Shown: positions 1-5,834, numbered from the stretch's first letter. The stretch: DNA of 8,475 nt from an uncultured Oscillospiraceae bacterium (GCA_900763685.1 CAAFLF010000002.1:1-8475), one strand, 5' to 3'. Made by a program: numbers and translations. The notes: a model not told the origin generated them from the letters alone.

Positions 1-230
1 AGCGTTTCTGTAATTGGGAGTGATACATCAAAATATCTGAGCAGTTCTTCATAAGACATTGCGGTATAATCATCTGCCATAAGAGCGATACTTCCACTCG
101 TGGCATTGAGTTCCTTAATTTCATTGAGGTTAAGACTAATATCTTGCTCAGGATTGTCCGACTGATTATCCGGGTTTGTAATGATTGGCGGTTCATATTC
201 TGGCTGCGGCGTAGTTTGACTTGGAAGTTT
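1..230 (-). CDS. Partial hypothetical protein, truncated at both ends
   Basis: An uninterrupted minus-strand frame of 76 codons (plus-strand triplets starting at 3, 6 ... 228) has natural amino-acid composition. Its first third is a Pro/Thr/Asn/Gln/Asp-rich linker (…PSQTTPQPEYEPP…). A more globular part follows, with NLNEIKELNA and MSYEELLRYFDVSLPITE. A disordered stalk leading into a folded domain fits a secreted or membrane-anchored protein, but neither a signal sequence nor a domain end is present. The C-terminal part lies beyond the left edge. The N-terminal part is lost where the DNA changes from about 40% G+C to GC-rich sequence. The frame stays formally open beyond 230, but the codons there turn into the reverse of the neighbouring beta-helix gene. 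I do not recognise the family with certainty and assign no function. Confidence 0.6.
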
Positions 231-245
231 CCACAAAGTCGCAGG
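212..245. other. Composition and gene-order breakpoint
   Basis: Left of this point the DNA is AT-richer and carries a minus-strand gene fragment. Right of it the DNA is about 70% G+C and carries a plus-strand beta-helix gene without its beginning. The plus frame has an in-frame TAG at 212-214 and its first usable codon is TTG at 221, with no ribosome binding site. The breakpoint cannot be placed to the base. GACTT (218-222) and AAGTC (236-240) form a short inverted repeat across it. The cause may be an assembly or library chimera, or a real rearrangement such as an inversion, a deletion or an insertion edge. Confidence 0.65.
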
Positions 246-1408
246 AGGACGGCACCTACTCCGGCACCGCCTACACCTCCACCGGCGACGACGAGAACGC
301 CCTCCGGGTGGACGGCGCCACCGTCACCCTGGACGGCGTCACCGTCGATAAGTCCGCCGGCGCCACCTCCAACACCGAGAACGGCGACTTCTACGGCGTC
401 AACGCCGCCCTCCTCGCCACCAACGGCGCCACCGTCACCATCAAAAACGCCACCGTCACCTCCTCCGCCCAGAACGGCAACGGCGTCTTCAGCTACGGCA
501 GCGGCACCACGGTGAACATCTCCGACTCCACCATCACCACCACGGCGGACAACTCCGGCGGCATCCAGACCACCGGCGGCGGTACCACCAACGCCAGCGA
601 CCTGACCGTGGAGACCTCCGGCAACTCCAGCGCCGCCATCCGCTCCGACCGGGGCGGCGGCACCGTCAACGTGGATGGCGGGACCTATACCTCCAATGGC
701 TACAACTCCCCGGCGGTCTACTCCACCGCGGACATCACCGTGAAGAACGCCGCTTTGACCGCCAACCACTCCGAGGCCCTGGTCATTGAGGGCAAGAACT
801 CCATCACCCTGGAGAACTGCACCGTCACCGGCAATATGAGCGACACCCAGGGCGCCAGCTCCGACGAGAACGTCCACAACGTCATGATCTACCAGTCCAT
901 GAGCGGCGACGCCGACGTGGGCACCTCTCCCTTCTCCATGACCGGCGGCAGCCTCACCGGCAGGAACGGCGACCTCTTCTATGTCACCAACACCCACTGC
1001 GTCCTGACCCTCTCCGGTGTCACCCTCCGCAATGAGGACGCCGACGCCTACCTCCTGCGCATCGTCGGCAACAGCGCCAGCCACGGCTGGGGCGCCGCCG
1101 GAGCCAACGGCGCCCAGGTGGAGTTCACCGCCGACGCCCAGACCCTGGAGGGCGACATCGTGGTGGATACCATCTCCACCCTGGACCTGACCCTGAAGAA
1201 CGGCAGCGGCTTCACCGGCACGGTGAACATCATGGAGAACGCCGAGGGCGGCACCGCCGTCAGCGACAACGCCGTGGTCACCGTTGAGAGCGGCTGTACC
1301 TGGACCCTCACCGGCGACTGCGTCATCACCAGCCTCACCAACAACGGCACCATCAATTATAACGGCCACACCATCACCCTGGCCGACGGCACCGTCCTCC
1401 GCGGCTAA
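221..1408 (+). CDS. Secreted-type beta-helix (adhesin-like) protein, N-terminus missing
   Basis: The 395-residue frame consists almost wholly of short repeated beta-strand rungs spaced roughly 18-25 residues apart. Examples are GATVTLDGVTV, GATVTIKNATV, TTVNISDSTIT, GTVNVDGGTYT, ADITVKNAALT and NSITLENCTVT. It is rich in Thr, Gly, Asn, Ser and Asp and has only two or three Cys. This is the pattern of right-handed parallel beta-helix proteins (pectate-lyase/adhesin-like fold), which in Clostridia are mostly exported surface proteins. No catalytic motif of a polysaccharide lyase is evident, and there is no LPxTG signal or S-layer repeat at the C-terminus (…GHTITLADGTVLRG). Anchoring would therefore have to come from the missing N-terminus, perhaps a lipoprotein signal. 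The TTG at 221 is only the first permissible codon after a stop at 212. The real gene begins upstream of the breakpoint, and the first dozen or so residues may be junction artefact. Confidence 0.75.
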   Translation: MEVSTKSQEDGTYSGTAYTSTGDDENALRVDGATVTLDGVTVDKSAGATSNTENGDFYGVNAALLATNGATVTIKNATVTSSAQNGNGVFSYGSGTTVNISDSTITTTADNSGGIQTTGGGTTNASDLTVETSGNSSAAIRSDRGGGTVNVDGGTYTSNGYNSPAVYSTADITVKNAALTANHSEALVIEGKNSITLENCTVTGNMSDTQGASSDENVHNVMIYQSMSGDADVGTSPFSMTGGSLTGRNGDLFYVTNTHCVLTLSGVTLRNEDADAYLLRIVGNSASHGWGAAGANGAQVEFTADAQTLEGDIVVDTISTLDLTLKNGSGFTGTVNIMENAEGGTAVSDNAVVTVESGCTWTLTGDCVITSLTNNGTINYNGHTITLADGTVLRG

Positions 1409-1447
1409 TCCCCGCCCTCCGTAGGGCACGACGACTTGACCGACGCC

Positions 1448-1470
1448 CCGAATTCCGGAACGGAATTTGG
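1448..1470. repeat. Intergenic inverted repeat in C-rich spacer
   Basis: CCGAATTCCG (1448-1457) pairs with CGGAATTTGG (1461-1470) across a GAA loop, giving 10 pairs with one G-U. CCGA and TCGG just outside can add four more pairs across a bulge. No U-tract follows, so this is not a typical terminator. It is followed at about 1500-1565 by a pyrimidine-rich stretch with repeated CGTCCCC/CGTCTCCC units. The whole 1409-1570 spacer contains no convincing gene. It resembles a degenerate intergenic repeat, but its function is unknown. Confidence 0.4.
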
Positions 1471-1570
1471 TCGGCGGAGGCCATGCCCCAGGTACGGCGG
1501 CCCGCTCCCCGTCTCCCGTCTAACGTCCCCTCGTCCCCCGTCCCCCGCACCGACCCCGCCCCCAACAAAC

Positions 1571-1612
1571 AAGCGCCAAGGGCGGCCCAACTGGGCCGCC
1601 CTTGGCGCTTTT
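1571..1612. terminator. Bidirectional intrinsic terminator between convergent genes
   Basis: AAGCGCCAAGGGCGGCCC (1571-1588) is perfectly complementary to 1593-1610, giving an 18-bp stem with the 4-base loop AACT. On the plus strand the stem ends in CTTTT. On the minus strand it is followed by TTGTTTGTT. It lies after the stop of the beta-helix gene (1408) and after the stop of the minus-strand CofE-like gene (1682), so one structure probably terminates both convergent transcripts. Confidence 0.88.
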
Positions 1613-1681
1613 CGGAAGGAGTGTTTGAATGGAAGACGCCGGGGAAGGAGTCCGGCGGTCTTGACAGGAAGGGAAACCGGC

Positions 1682-2878
1682 TTACTCCGTGGTGTAGTTA
1701 TCGAAGTAGCCCTGGATCAGCACGATGGGCGTGCCCTTGTCGCCGGAGCCGGAGGTCAGGTCGCAGAGGGAGCCGATGAGGTCGGTGAGGTGCCGGGGCG
1801 TGGTGCCCTCGGAGACCATGTTGCCCACGAGAGAGCTGCCGTCCTTCTGGGCGATCTTCTCCCGGATGGCGTCCCGCAAGGCCTCGCCGGAGAGGCTCGC
1901 GAAGTCGTTGTCCGCCAGATACTTGAGCTTCAGCTCGTTGGGGGTGCCCACGAGCCCCGCGGTGTAGGCGGGGGAGACCACGGGGTCCGCCAGCTCCCAG
2001 ATCTTGCCCACGGGGTCCTTGAAGGCGCCGTCGCCGTAGACCATGACCTCGATGTGCTTGCCGGTGGCGGCCAGGAGCTTGGCCTGGATGTCCTCCACCA
2101 ACCCCTGGCAGTCCCGGGGGAAGAGCTTCACGGTGTTTTCGGTTGCCTTGTTGCTGCCAAGGAGGCCGTAGTTCTCATTGTACCCGCTGCCGTTCACGGG
2201 AGCGGTGAGGATCTCGTCCAGGGAGAAGACCCGCTCAGCCCCGGCCTTCAGCAGCCGCCGCTTGGTGCGCTTGCGGGTGTGGATGTCGCAGTTGATGACG
2301 TTCTTGGTGTAGGGCAGGATGGCCCGGGCGTCGTTGGCGAAGACCACCTCCACCTCGGCCCCGCTCTCCCGGATGAGGTCCATGTAGTAGGCCACGTAGT
2401 CCACCCCGGTGAAGGGATGCACCGTATAGCCGAAGAGCTCCCGGTACTTTTCCAGGCTCAGCACGTCCTTATAGGGGTCGATGCCCTTCTCATCCAGCAG
2501 GTCCTCGTCGATGAGGTGGTTGCCCACCTCGTCGGAGGGGTAGGAGAGCATAAGGACGATCTTCTTCGCCCCGGCGGCGATGCCCCGCAGGCACACGGCG
2601 AAGCGGTTGCGGCTCAGGATGGGGAAGATGACGCCCACGGTCCCGCCGCCCAGCTTGGCGCGCACGTCCTCGGCGATGTCGCTGACCTTGGCGTAGTTGC
2701 CCTGGGCCCGGGCCACGATGGCCTCGGTCATGGCCACCACGTCCCGGTCGTGGAACTGGAATCCCGCCTCCTGGGCGGCGGCCAGCACGGACTCCGGCAC
2801 GATCTTCGCGAGATCGTCCCCCGCGCGGATGATGGGCGCGCGGACGCCCCGGGCAACCGTTCCGATCATACGGCTCAT
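1682..2878 (-). CDS. Coenzyme F420-0:L-glutamate ligase (CofE) family protein
   Basis: The 398-residue product belongs to the CofE-type ligase family. In F420-making organisms these enzymes use GTP to add gamma-linked L-glutamate to coenzyme F420-0. Recognisable family stretches are the N-terminal IGTVARGVRAPIIRAGDDL (residues 5-23), the conserved TEAIVARAQGN segment (51-61), VGVIFPILSRNRFAVCLRGIA (81-101, in two blocks), LSYPSDEVGNHL (111-122) and the C-terminal GDGAFKDPVGKIWELADPVVSP (282-303, in two blocks). It also has SGSGDKGTPIVLIQGYFDNY near the end. The acidic DE, ND and DG residues fit metal and nucleotide binding. At about 400 residues it matches the long clostridial form rather than the roughly 250-residue archaeal CofE. 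I chose ATG at 2878 because AGGTG (2886-2890) lies 7 bases upstream. The next upstream ATG overlaps that site, and longer starts run through the promoter. No other F420 gene is in the window, so the true acceptor is uncertain. Confidence 0.87.
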   Translation of the reverse strand: MSRMIGTVARGVRAPIIRAGDDLAKIVPESVLAAAQEAGFQFHDRDVVAMTEAIVARAQGNYAKVSDIAEDVRAKLGGGTVGVIFPILSRNRFAVCLRGIAAGAKKIVLMLSYPSDEVGNHLIDEDLLDEKGIDPYKDVLSLEKYRELFGYTVHPFTGVDYVAYYMDLIRESGAEVEVVFANDARAILPYTKNVINCDIHTRKRTKRRLLKAGAERVFSLDEILTAPVNGSGYNENYGLLGSNKATENTVKLFPRDCQGLVEDIQAKLLAATGKHIEVMVYGDGAFKDPVGKIWELADPVVSPAYTAGLVGTPNELKLKYLADNDFASLSGEALRDAIREKIAQKDGSSLVGNMVSEGTTPRHLTDLIGSLCDLTSGSGDKGTPIVLIQGYFDNYTTE

Positions 2879-2923
2879 AGGAAAACACCTCATATCATAA
2901 ATTTCATTGCTTTCTTTCTCTCC

Positions 2924-2961
2924 GGCGGGGCGATTCCCCGCCTGGGCGCGAAGTCGCGCCC
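2924..2961 (-). promoter_or_regulatory. Two tandem hairpins in the 5' leader of the CofE-like gene
   Basis: Two GC-rich hairpins lie one base apart between the promoter at 2976-3004 and the start codon at 2878. GGGCGCGA (2944-2951) pairs with TCGCGCCC (2954-2961). GGCGGGG (2924-2930) pairs with CCCCGCC (2936-2942). With transcription starting near 2969, they fill the first half of a leader of about 90 nt. An A/G-rich single-stranded stretch and the ribosome binding site follow. No U-tract follows, so a terminator is unlikely. They may protect the mRNA 5' end or act in translation or attenuation. I do not recognise a known riboswitch. Confidence 0.5.
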
Positions 2962-2975
2962 CATCAGCAGAAGTT

Positions 2976-3004
2976 ATTATAGCCGGGATAAGCCCCATTG
3001 TAAA
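2976..3004 (-). promoter_or_regulatory. Sigma-70-type promoter of the CofE-like gene
   Basis: Read on the minus strand, TTTACA (3004-2999) and a perfect TATAAT (2981-2976) are separated by exactly 17 bases. The surrounding DNA is AT-richer than the genes. The predicted start near 2969 leaves a leader of about 90 nt before the ATG at 2878. This is one of the two best promoter matches in the window. Confidence 0.75.
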
Positions 3005-3026
3005 ATATATGTTCATTCTCTTTATG

Positions 3027-3041
3027 ATTAGCGGAACTAAT
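3027..3041. promoter_or_regulatory. Operator-like inverted repeat in the divergent intergenic region
   Basis: ATTAG (3027-3031) and CTAAT (3037-3041) form a perfect 5-base inverted repeat with a 5-base centre. It sits 23 bases upstream of the -35 box of the CofE-like promoter and between the two divergent promoters. Nearby, TAATGGT recurs at 3038-3044 and around 3068-3074. This is an activator- or repressor-site geometry, but the arms are short and chance is possible. Confidence 0.3.
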
Positions 3042-3090
3042 GGTATCCCAAAAATCCGCCGTTCATTTAATGGTTTACCTTTCCGCCCCC

Positions 3091-3119
3091 TTGCGCCCGC
3101 CGCCCCCATCCTATATAAT
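3091..3119 (+). promoter_or_regulatory. Probable promoter of the HAD hydrolase gene
   Basis: TATAAT (3114-3119) is a perfect -10 box. TTGCGC (3091-3096) lies 17 bases upstream and keeps the TTG of the -35 consensus. The leader to the ATG at 3168 would be about 42 nt and contains a strong ribosome binding site. The arrangement is divergent from the CofE-like promoter. Confidence 0.6.
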
Positions 3120-3167
3120 AAAAGGACACATCCACGACCCGCCGCGCCCGCGGCAGAGGAGGCCCCC

Positions 3168-3848
3168 ATGCTGAAAACCGTTCTCATCGACATCGACAAC
3201 ACCCTCCTGGACTTTGACCGCTGCGCGGAGGCGTCCATCCGCCAGGGCCTCTCGGAGTTGGGCATCCCCTGCCCGGCGGGGATGTTCCCCGTCTTCCGCC
3301 GGGTCAACGACACCCTCTGGCGGGAGATCGAGAAGGGCAACCTGACCCGCCCCGGCCTCCGGGCCATCCGCTGGCCCTGGATCTTCGACCGCTTCGGCAT
3401 CGACGCCGATGGCGAGGCCTTCGAGGACCGCTTCGTCCAGCTCCTCTGGGAGAGCCACGAGAGCGTGGACGGGGCGGAGGACCTCCTCCGCCACCTCTCC
3501 GCCCGCTATGCCCTCTACGCCGCCAGCAACGCCCCCGCCGGGGAGCAGGAGCACCGCCTCCGCCTCGCGGGCTTCGACCGCTACTTCCAGGGCCTCTTCA
3601 TCTCCCAGGAGATGGGCGGGGCCCCCAAGCCCAGCCGGGAATTCTTCGACGCCTGCTTCCAGCGCCTGGGGAACCCGCCGAGGGAGGAAGTCCTCCTCAT
3701 CGGGGACTCCCTGACGGCGGACATCCAGGGCGCCGCGGCCTACGGCCTCCCCTGCTGCTGGTTCGATCACGACGGCACCGGCGCCCCCGCCCCCGCCGGC
3801 GCGGACCATGTGGCCCGGAAGCTCACGGACATCCTTCAGTGGTATTGA
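3168..3848 (+). CDS. HAD-superfamily hydrolase, YjjG-like nucleotidase subfamily
   Basis: The 226-residue protein has all four HAD phosphatase motifs. Motif I is DIDNT, with nucleophile Asp8 and Asp10. Motif II is ASN at Ser120-Asn121, motif III is Lys154 in APKPS, and motif IV is GDSLTADIQGA with Asp180 and Asp185. The helical cap between residues 18 and 95 places it in subfamily IA. The DNTLLDF start and GDSLTADIQGA end resemble YjjG-type proteins, which remove phosphate from pyrimidine nucleotides, including non-canonical ones. Length is usual for that group. The enzyme would be cytosolic and Mg-dependent. AGAGGAGG (3155-3162) sits 5 bases before the ATG and sets the start. Its own promoter and terminator make it monocistronic. 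Exact substrate is inference, and a general phosphoglycolate- or sugar-phosphatase role cannot be excluded. Confidence 0.85.
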   Translation: MLKTVLIDIDNTLLDFDRCAEASIRQGLSELGIPCPAGMFPVFRRVNDTLWREIEKGNLTRPGLRAIRWPWIFDRFGIDADGEAFEDRFVQLLWESHESVDGAEDLLRHLSARYALYAASNAPAGEQEHRLRLAGFDRYFQGLFISQEMGGAPKPSREFFDACFQRLGNPPREEVLLIGDSLTADIQGAAAYGLPCCWFDHDGTGAPAPAGADHVARKLTDILQWY

Positions 3849-3854
3849 TCCCCC

Positions 3855-3887
3855 AAAAAGGACACAGGTACCCCCTGTGTCCTTTTT
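3855..3887 (+). terminator. Intrinsic terminator of the HAD gene
   Basis: AAAAAGGACACAGG (3855-3868) pairs perfectly with CCTGTGTCCTTTTT (3874-3887), a 14-bp stem with the 5-base loop TACCC that ends in five T. It begins seven bases after the HAD stop codon. The A-run on the left arm means it could also stop antisense transcription, but no minus-strand gene needs it. Confidence 0.9.
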
Positions 3888-3902
3888 CCAACCCCGCTTT
3901 GG

Positions 3903-3931
3903 TTGACACTCCGGCCCCCGGGTGGTATCCT
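3903..3931 (+). promoter_or_regulatory. Promoter P1 of the XRE-ABC operon
   Basis: A perfect TTGACA (3903-3908) is followed after exactly 17 bases by TATCCT (3926-3931), four of six consensus matches. It lies just after the HAD terminator. It would give a leader of about 240 nt before the XRE start codon at 4177. Confidence 0.55.
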
Positions 3932-3981
3932 TTTCCTGGCAGCCGCTTCCGCCGGAAAGGAAAGCTTCCCCTTTTCGGGAC

Positions 3982-4010
3982 TTGACGGCGGACGGCAAAT
4001 GCGATATCTT
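3982..4010 (+). promoter_or_regulatory. Promoter P2 of the XRE-ABC operon
   Basis: TTGACG (3982-3987) and TATCTT (4005-4010) are again 17 bases apart. The -35 boxes of P1 and P2 are 79 bases apart. The -10 box lies inside the GATATC inverted repeat at 4003-4019, so binding there would block this promoter. Confidence 0.5.
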
Positions 4011-4019
4011 TTTGATATC
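4003..4019. promoter_or_regulatory. Putative operator over the P2 -10 box
   Basis: GATATC (4003-4008) and GATATC (4014-4019) flank five T residues, making a 17-base inverted repeat that covers the -10 element and likely start region of P2. The size fits a dimeric helix-turn-helix repressor, and the XRE protein encoded 160 bases downstream is the obvious candidate. No binding consensus is known to me, so autoregulation is inference. Confidence 0.45.
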
Positions 4020-4063
4020 AACCGGATTTCTCCTGCCGGAAAATCCCCCGCCGCAACCCCCGG

Positions 4064-4094
4064 TTGACAGATTTCCGGCCCGGCTTTCTGGCAT
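4064..4094 (+). promoter_or_regulatory. Third TTGACA box, weak promoter candidate P3
   Basis: A perfect TTGACA (4064-4069) lies 82 bases after the P2 -35 box and about 113 bases before the XRE start. The best -10 partner nearby is TGGCAT (4089-4094) at a 19-base spacing, which is poor. It may be a relic copy of the promoter unit or depend on an activator. Confidence 0.25.
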
Positions 4095-4131
4095 GCAACC
4101 GGGGAAAACGCTACCATAGAGCCAGAAAACA

Positions 4132-4158
4132 GCGCCGGAGCGTCTCCCGCCCCGGCGC
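4132..4158 (+). promoter_or_regulatory. GC-rich leader hairpin before the XRE ribosome binding site
   Basis: GCGCCGG (4132-4138) pairs with CCGGCGC (4152-4158) across a 13-base loop. It ends six bases before AGGAGAG (4164-4170), which itself is six bases from the ATG at 4177. No U-tract follows. It may modulate ribosome access or mRNA stability. Confidence 0.35.
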
Positions 4159-4176
4159 GGAATAGGAGAGTACACT

Positions 4177-5163
4177 ATGATTCTGGCAGACAAGATCATG
4201 CAGCTTCGGAAGAAGGCCGGTTGGTCCCAGGAGGAACTGGCGGAGCAGCTGGGCGTCACCCGGCAGTCCGTCTCCAAGTGGGAGGGCGCCCAGTCCATGC
4301 CGGACATGGAGAAGATCCTGCAGATGAGCCGCCTTTTCGGCGTCAGCACGGATTTCCTGCTGAAGGACGAGCTGGAGGCGGCGGAGCCTGACGTGGCGCC
4401 CGACGAGCCCGCCCTGCGGCGGGTCAGCATGGAGGAGGCCTCCGCGTACCTGGCGCTCCGCCGGGCGGCGGCCCCGAGGATGGCGCTGGCCACCTTCCTC
4501 TGCGTGCTGAGCCCCGTGGCCCTCATCGCCCTTGCCTACCTCAGCGAATCCGCCCGCTTCCCCCTGACGGAGAACGCCGCCGCGGGCCTGGGCCTCTGCA
4601 TCCTTCTGATCCTGGTGGCCATCGGCGTGGCCATCTTCCTCTCCTGCGGCCGGGGAACCCGGGACTTCGCCTTCCTGGAGACGGAGCCTTTTGAGACGGA
4701 GTACGGCGTCAGCGGCATGGTCAAGGAGCGCCGCCGGGCGGGGGAGGACCGGACCCGCCGCCTGAATACCGTCGCCGCCATGTTCTGCATCCTGGCCGCC
4801 CTGCCCCTCTTCGCCGCCGTCTTCTGGGGCGTGGACGCCGCCTACATCCTGGGCGTGTGCCTCACCATCGTTCTCGCGGGCATCGGCGCGGCCCTCTTCG
4901 TCTACACCGGCACCGAGACCGCCGCCATGGAAAAGCTCCTGGAGGACGGGGACTACACCCGTGCCCGGAAGCGCGGCAGCAGCCTTCGGGGCGCCGTCTC
5001 CGTCATCTACTGGCTGACGGCCACCGCCGTCTTCCTCTTCTACACCTTCGGCCCCAGGGGCAACGGCCAGCCCCAGTACAGCTGGTTCATCTGGGCCATC
5101 GCCGGTGTGCTCTATGCCGCCGTCATGGCCATCGTGCGGCTCCTGGAGGGCCGGAAGCGCTGA
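4177..5163 (+). CDS. Membrane-anchored XRE-family transcriptional regulator
   Basis: The 328-residue protein begins with a classic XRE/Cro-type helix-turn-helix (about residues 5-61). Key stretches are WSQEELAEQLGVTRQSVSKWE (16-36, in two blocks), MPDMEKILQMSRLFGVSTDFLL. An acidic linker (64-90) leads to a membrane domain with about six hydrophobic helices, near 102-122, 134-157, 198-217, 221-243, 272-291 and 302-321. Basic loops (185-195, 262-270, and the C-terminal GRKR) suggest a cytoplasmic DNA-binding domain and C-terminus. One-protein regulators of this layout occur in Bacillota next to ABC exporters and probably sense the membrane or a transported compound. The start is set by AGGAGAG six bases upstream. 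It is first in a same-strand block with a small membrane protein and an ABC transporter, and likely controls its own promoters. The target and signal are not visible. Confidence 0.85.
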   Translation: MILADKIMQLRKKAGWSQEELAEQLGVTRQSVSKWEGAQSMPDMEKILQMSRLFGVSTDFLLKDELEAAEPDVAPDEPALRRVSMEEASAYLALRRAAAPRMALATFLCVLSPVALIALAYLSESARFPLTENAAAGLGLCILLILVAIGVAIFLSCGRGTRDFAFLETEPFETEYGVSGMVKERRRAGEDRTRRLNTVAAMFCILAALPLFAAVFWGVDAAYILGVCLTIVLAGIGAALFVYTGTETAAMEKLLEDGDYTRARKRGSSLRGAVSVIYWLTATAVFLFYTFGPRGNGQPQYSWFIWAIAGVLYAAVMAIVRLLEGRKR

Positions 5164-5281
5164 GGAGACGTCCCTCCGGCATCGGACGGCGGCTTCCCCG
5201 ATCCTTGGAAACACCGGCGAGACCGCTCCGGCGGCCCCGGCGGAGGCGATTCTCGCCATCAGATAAAGGAGGAAATATCCC

Positions 5282-5773
5282 ATGAAAGACTTCATTCTCG
5301 CCGCCCTGCCCCTGGTGGCCCTGGGCATCGCCATCGCCGTGGCCGTGACCTGCGGCCTGCGGGCCAAGCGGGCGGCCACCGCCGCCATGAACTCCCCGGA
5401 GGATGAGAAGCCCGTGAAGAAGCAGTCCGACGGCACCCATATGTGCCTTGGCATGTGCCTGGGGCTTGTGGCGGGCCTTTTCTGCGCCAACTTCAGCAAG
5501 AGCTGGAACCAGGGCATCTGCATGACCCTGGGCATGTGCGTCGGCATGATGTTCGGCTCCGCCATCGACGCCTCCCAGGGCAAGAAGATGGCCAACGCCC
5601 CCGACGAGCCCGAGACCCCCGCCCAGCCGGAAAAGCCCGAGGACGCCGCCCCCGAGGCCCCCGAGGCCGAACAGCCCGAGGCCCCCGCGGAGGAAGCCCC
5701 CGCTGAGGCCCCCGAGACCCCCGCCGAAACCCCTGAGACTCCCGCCGAGCCCCAGGAAAAGTCCGAGAACTGA
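5282..5773 (+). CDS. Small membrane protein with glycine-zipper-like helices and Pro/Glu/Ala tail
   Basis: The 163-residue protein starts with a hydrophobic helix (residues 4-24), followed by a basic segment (CGLRAKR). Two further hydrophobic helices follow: MCLGMCLGLVAGLFCANF (54-71) and ICMTLGMCVGMMFGSAI (79-95). Both carry GMCxG and GxxxG spacing, typical of tightly packed or oligomerising helices, and are unusually rich in Cys and Met. From about residue 104 the chain is a low-complexity tail of PEAP, PETP and AEEAP repeats, probably disordered, strongly acidic and possibly extended outside or inside the membrane. AAAGGAGG (5266-5273) lies eight bases before the ATG. It stands 118 bases after the XRE stop and 77 before the ABC ATPase, so it is probably co-transcribed. 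I know no function; an accessory or modulator of the transporter is inference. Confidence 0.75.
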   Translation: MKDFILAALPLVALGIAIAVAVTCGLRAKRAATAAMNSPEDEKPVKKQSDGTHMCLGMCLGLVAGLFCANFSKSWNQGICMTLGMCVGMMFGSAIDASQGKKMANAPDEPETPAQPEKPEDAAPEAPEAEQPEAPAEEAPAEAPETPAETPETPAEPQEKSEN

Positions 5774-5818
5774 CCCCATTTTCCACCCCACCCACCCCGG
5801 GGCTTCGTCCCCAACGGC

Positions 5819-5834
5819 CTCCCCGAAGGGGGAG
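5819..5834 (+). promoter_or_regulatory. Short hairpin before the ABC ATPase gene
   Basis: CTCCCC (5819-5824) pairs with GGGGAG (5829-5834) across the loop GAAG. It ends four bases before AGGAGAG (5839-5845), the ribosome binding site of the ATPase. Another small GGGG/CCCC stem lies around 5799-5812. No U-tract follows, so read-through into the transporter genes is expected. Possible translational tuning only. Confidence 0.25.

Larger units (their letters stand above)
3889..4100. promoter_or_regulatory. Cluster of CAACC/GGTTG motifs in the operon control region
   Basis: The 5-mer CAACC or its complement GGTTG occurs six times here: CAACC at 3889, 4019, 4054 and 4096, and GGTTG at 3901 and 4062. 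Two pairs are inverted repeats (CAACC-7-GGTTG at 3889-3905 and CAACC-3-GGTTG at 4054-4066) in which the GGTTG arm runs into a TTGACA box. Chance would give fewer than one in this length. They could be binding sites for the XRE regulator encoded downstream. This is inference, and the motifs may instead reflect diverged copies of an 80-base repeat. Confidence 0.4.

Noticed and set aside
144..515. Plus-strand open frame of 123 codons across the breakpoint
   Set aside because: The product after position 240 is an almost pure Pro/Thr/Ser/Ala string, the wrong frame of the beta-helix gene.
1436..3031. Long plus-strand open frame of 531 codons opposite the CofE-like gene
   Set aside because: It is the complement of a convincing gene in high-GC DNA. 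Its product is rich in Gly, Val, His and Asp with no motif, and it has no ribosome binding site.
2907..3167. Upstream extension of the HAD gene to codon 2907
   Set aside because: It would run through both divergent promoters and lacks a ribosome binding site. The ATG at 3168 has AGAGGAGG at the right distance and starts directly at the HAD motif I region.
3111..4526. Minus-strand open frame of 471 codons over the HAD gene and control region
   Set aside because: It runs through a terminator, promoters and the start of the XRE gene. The composition is unlike a real protein.
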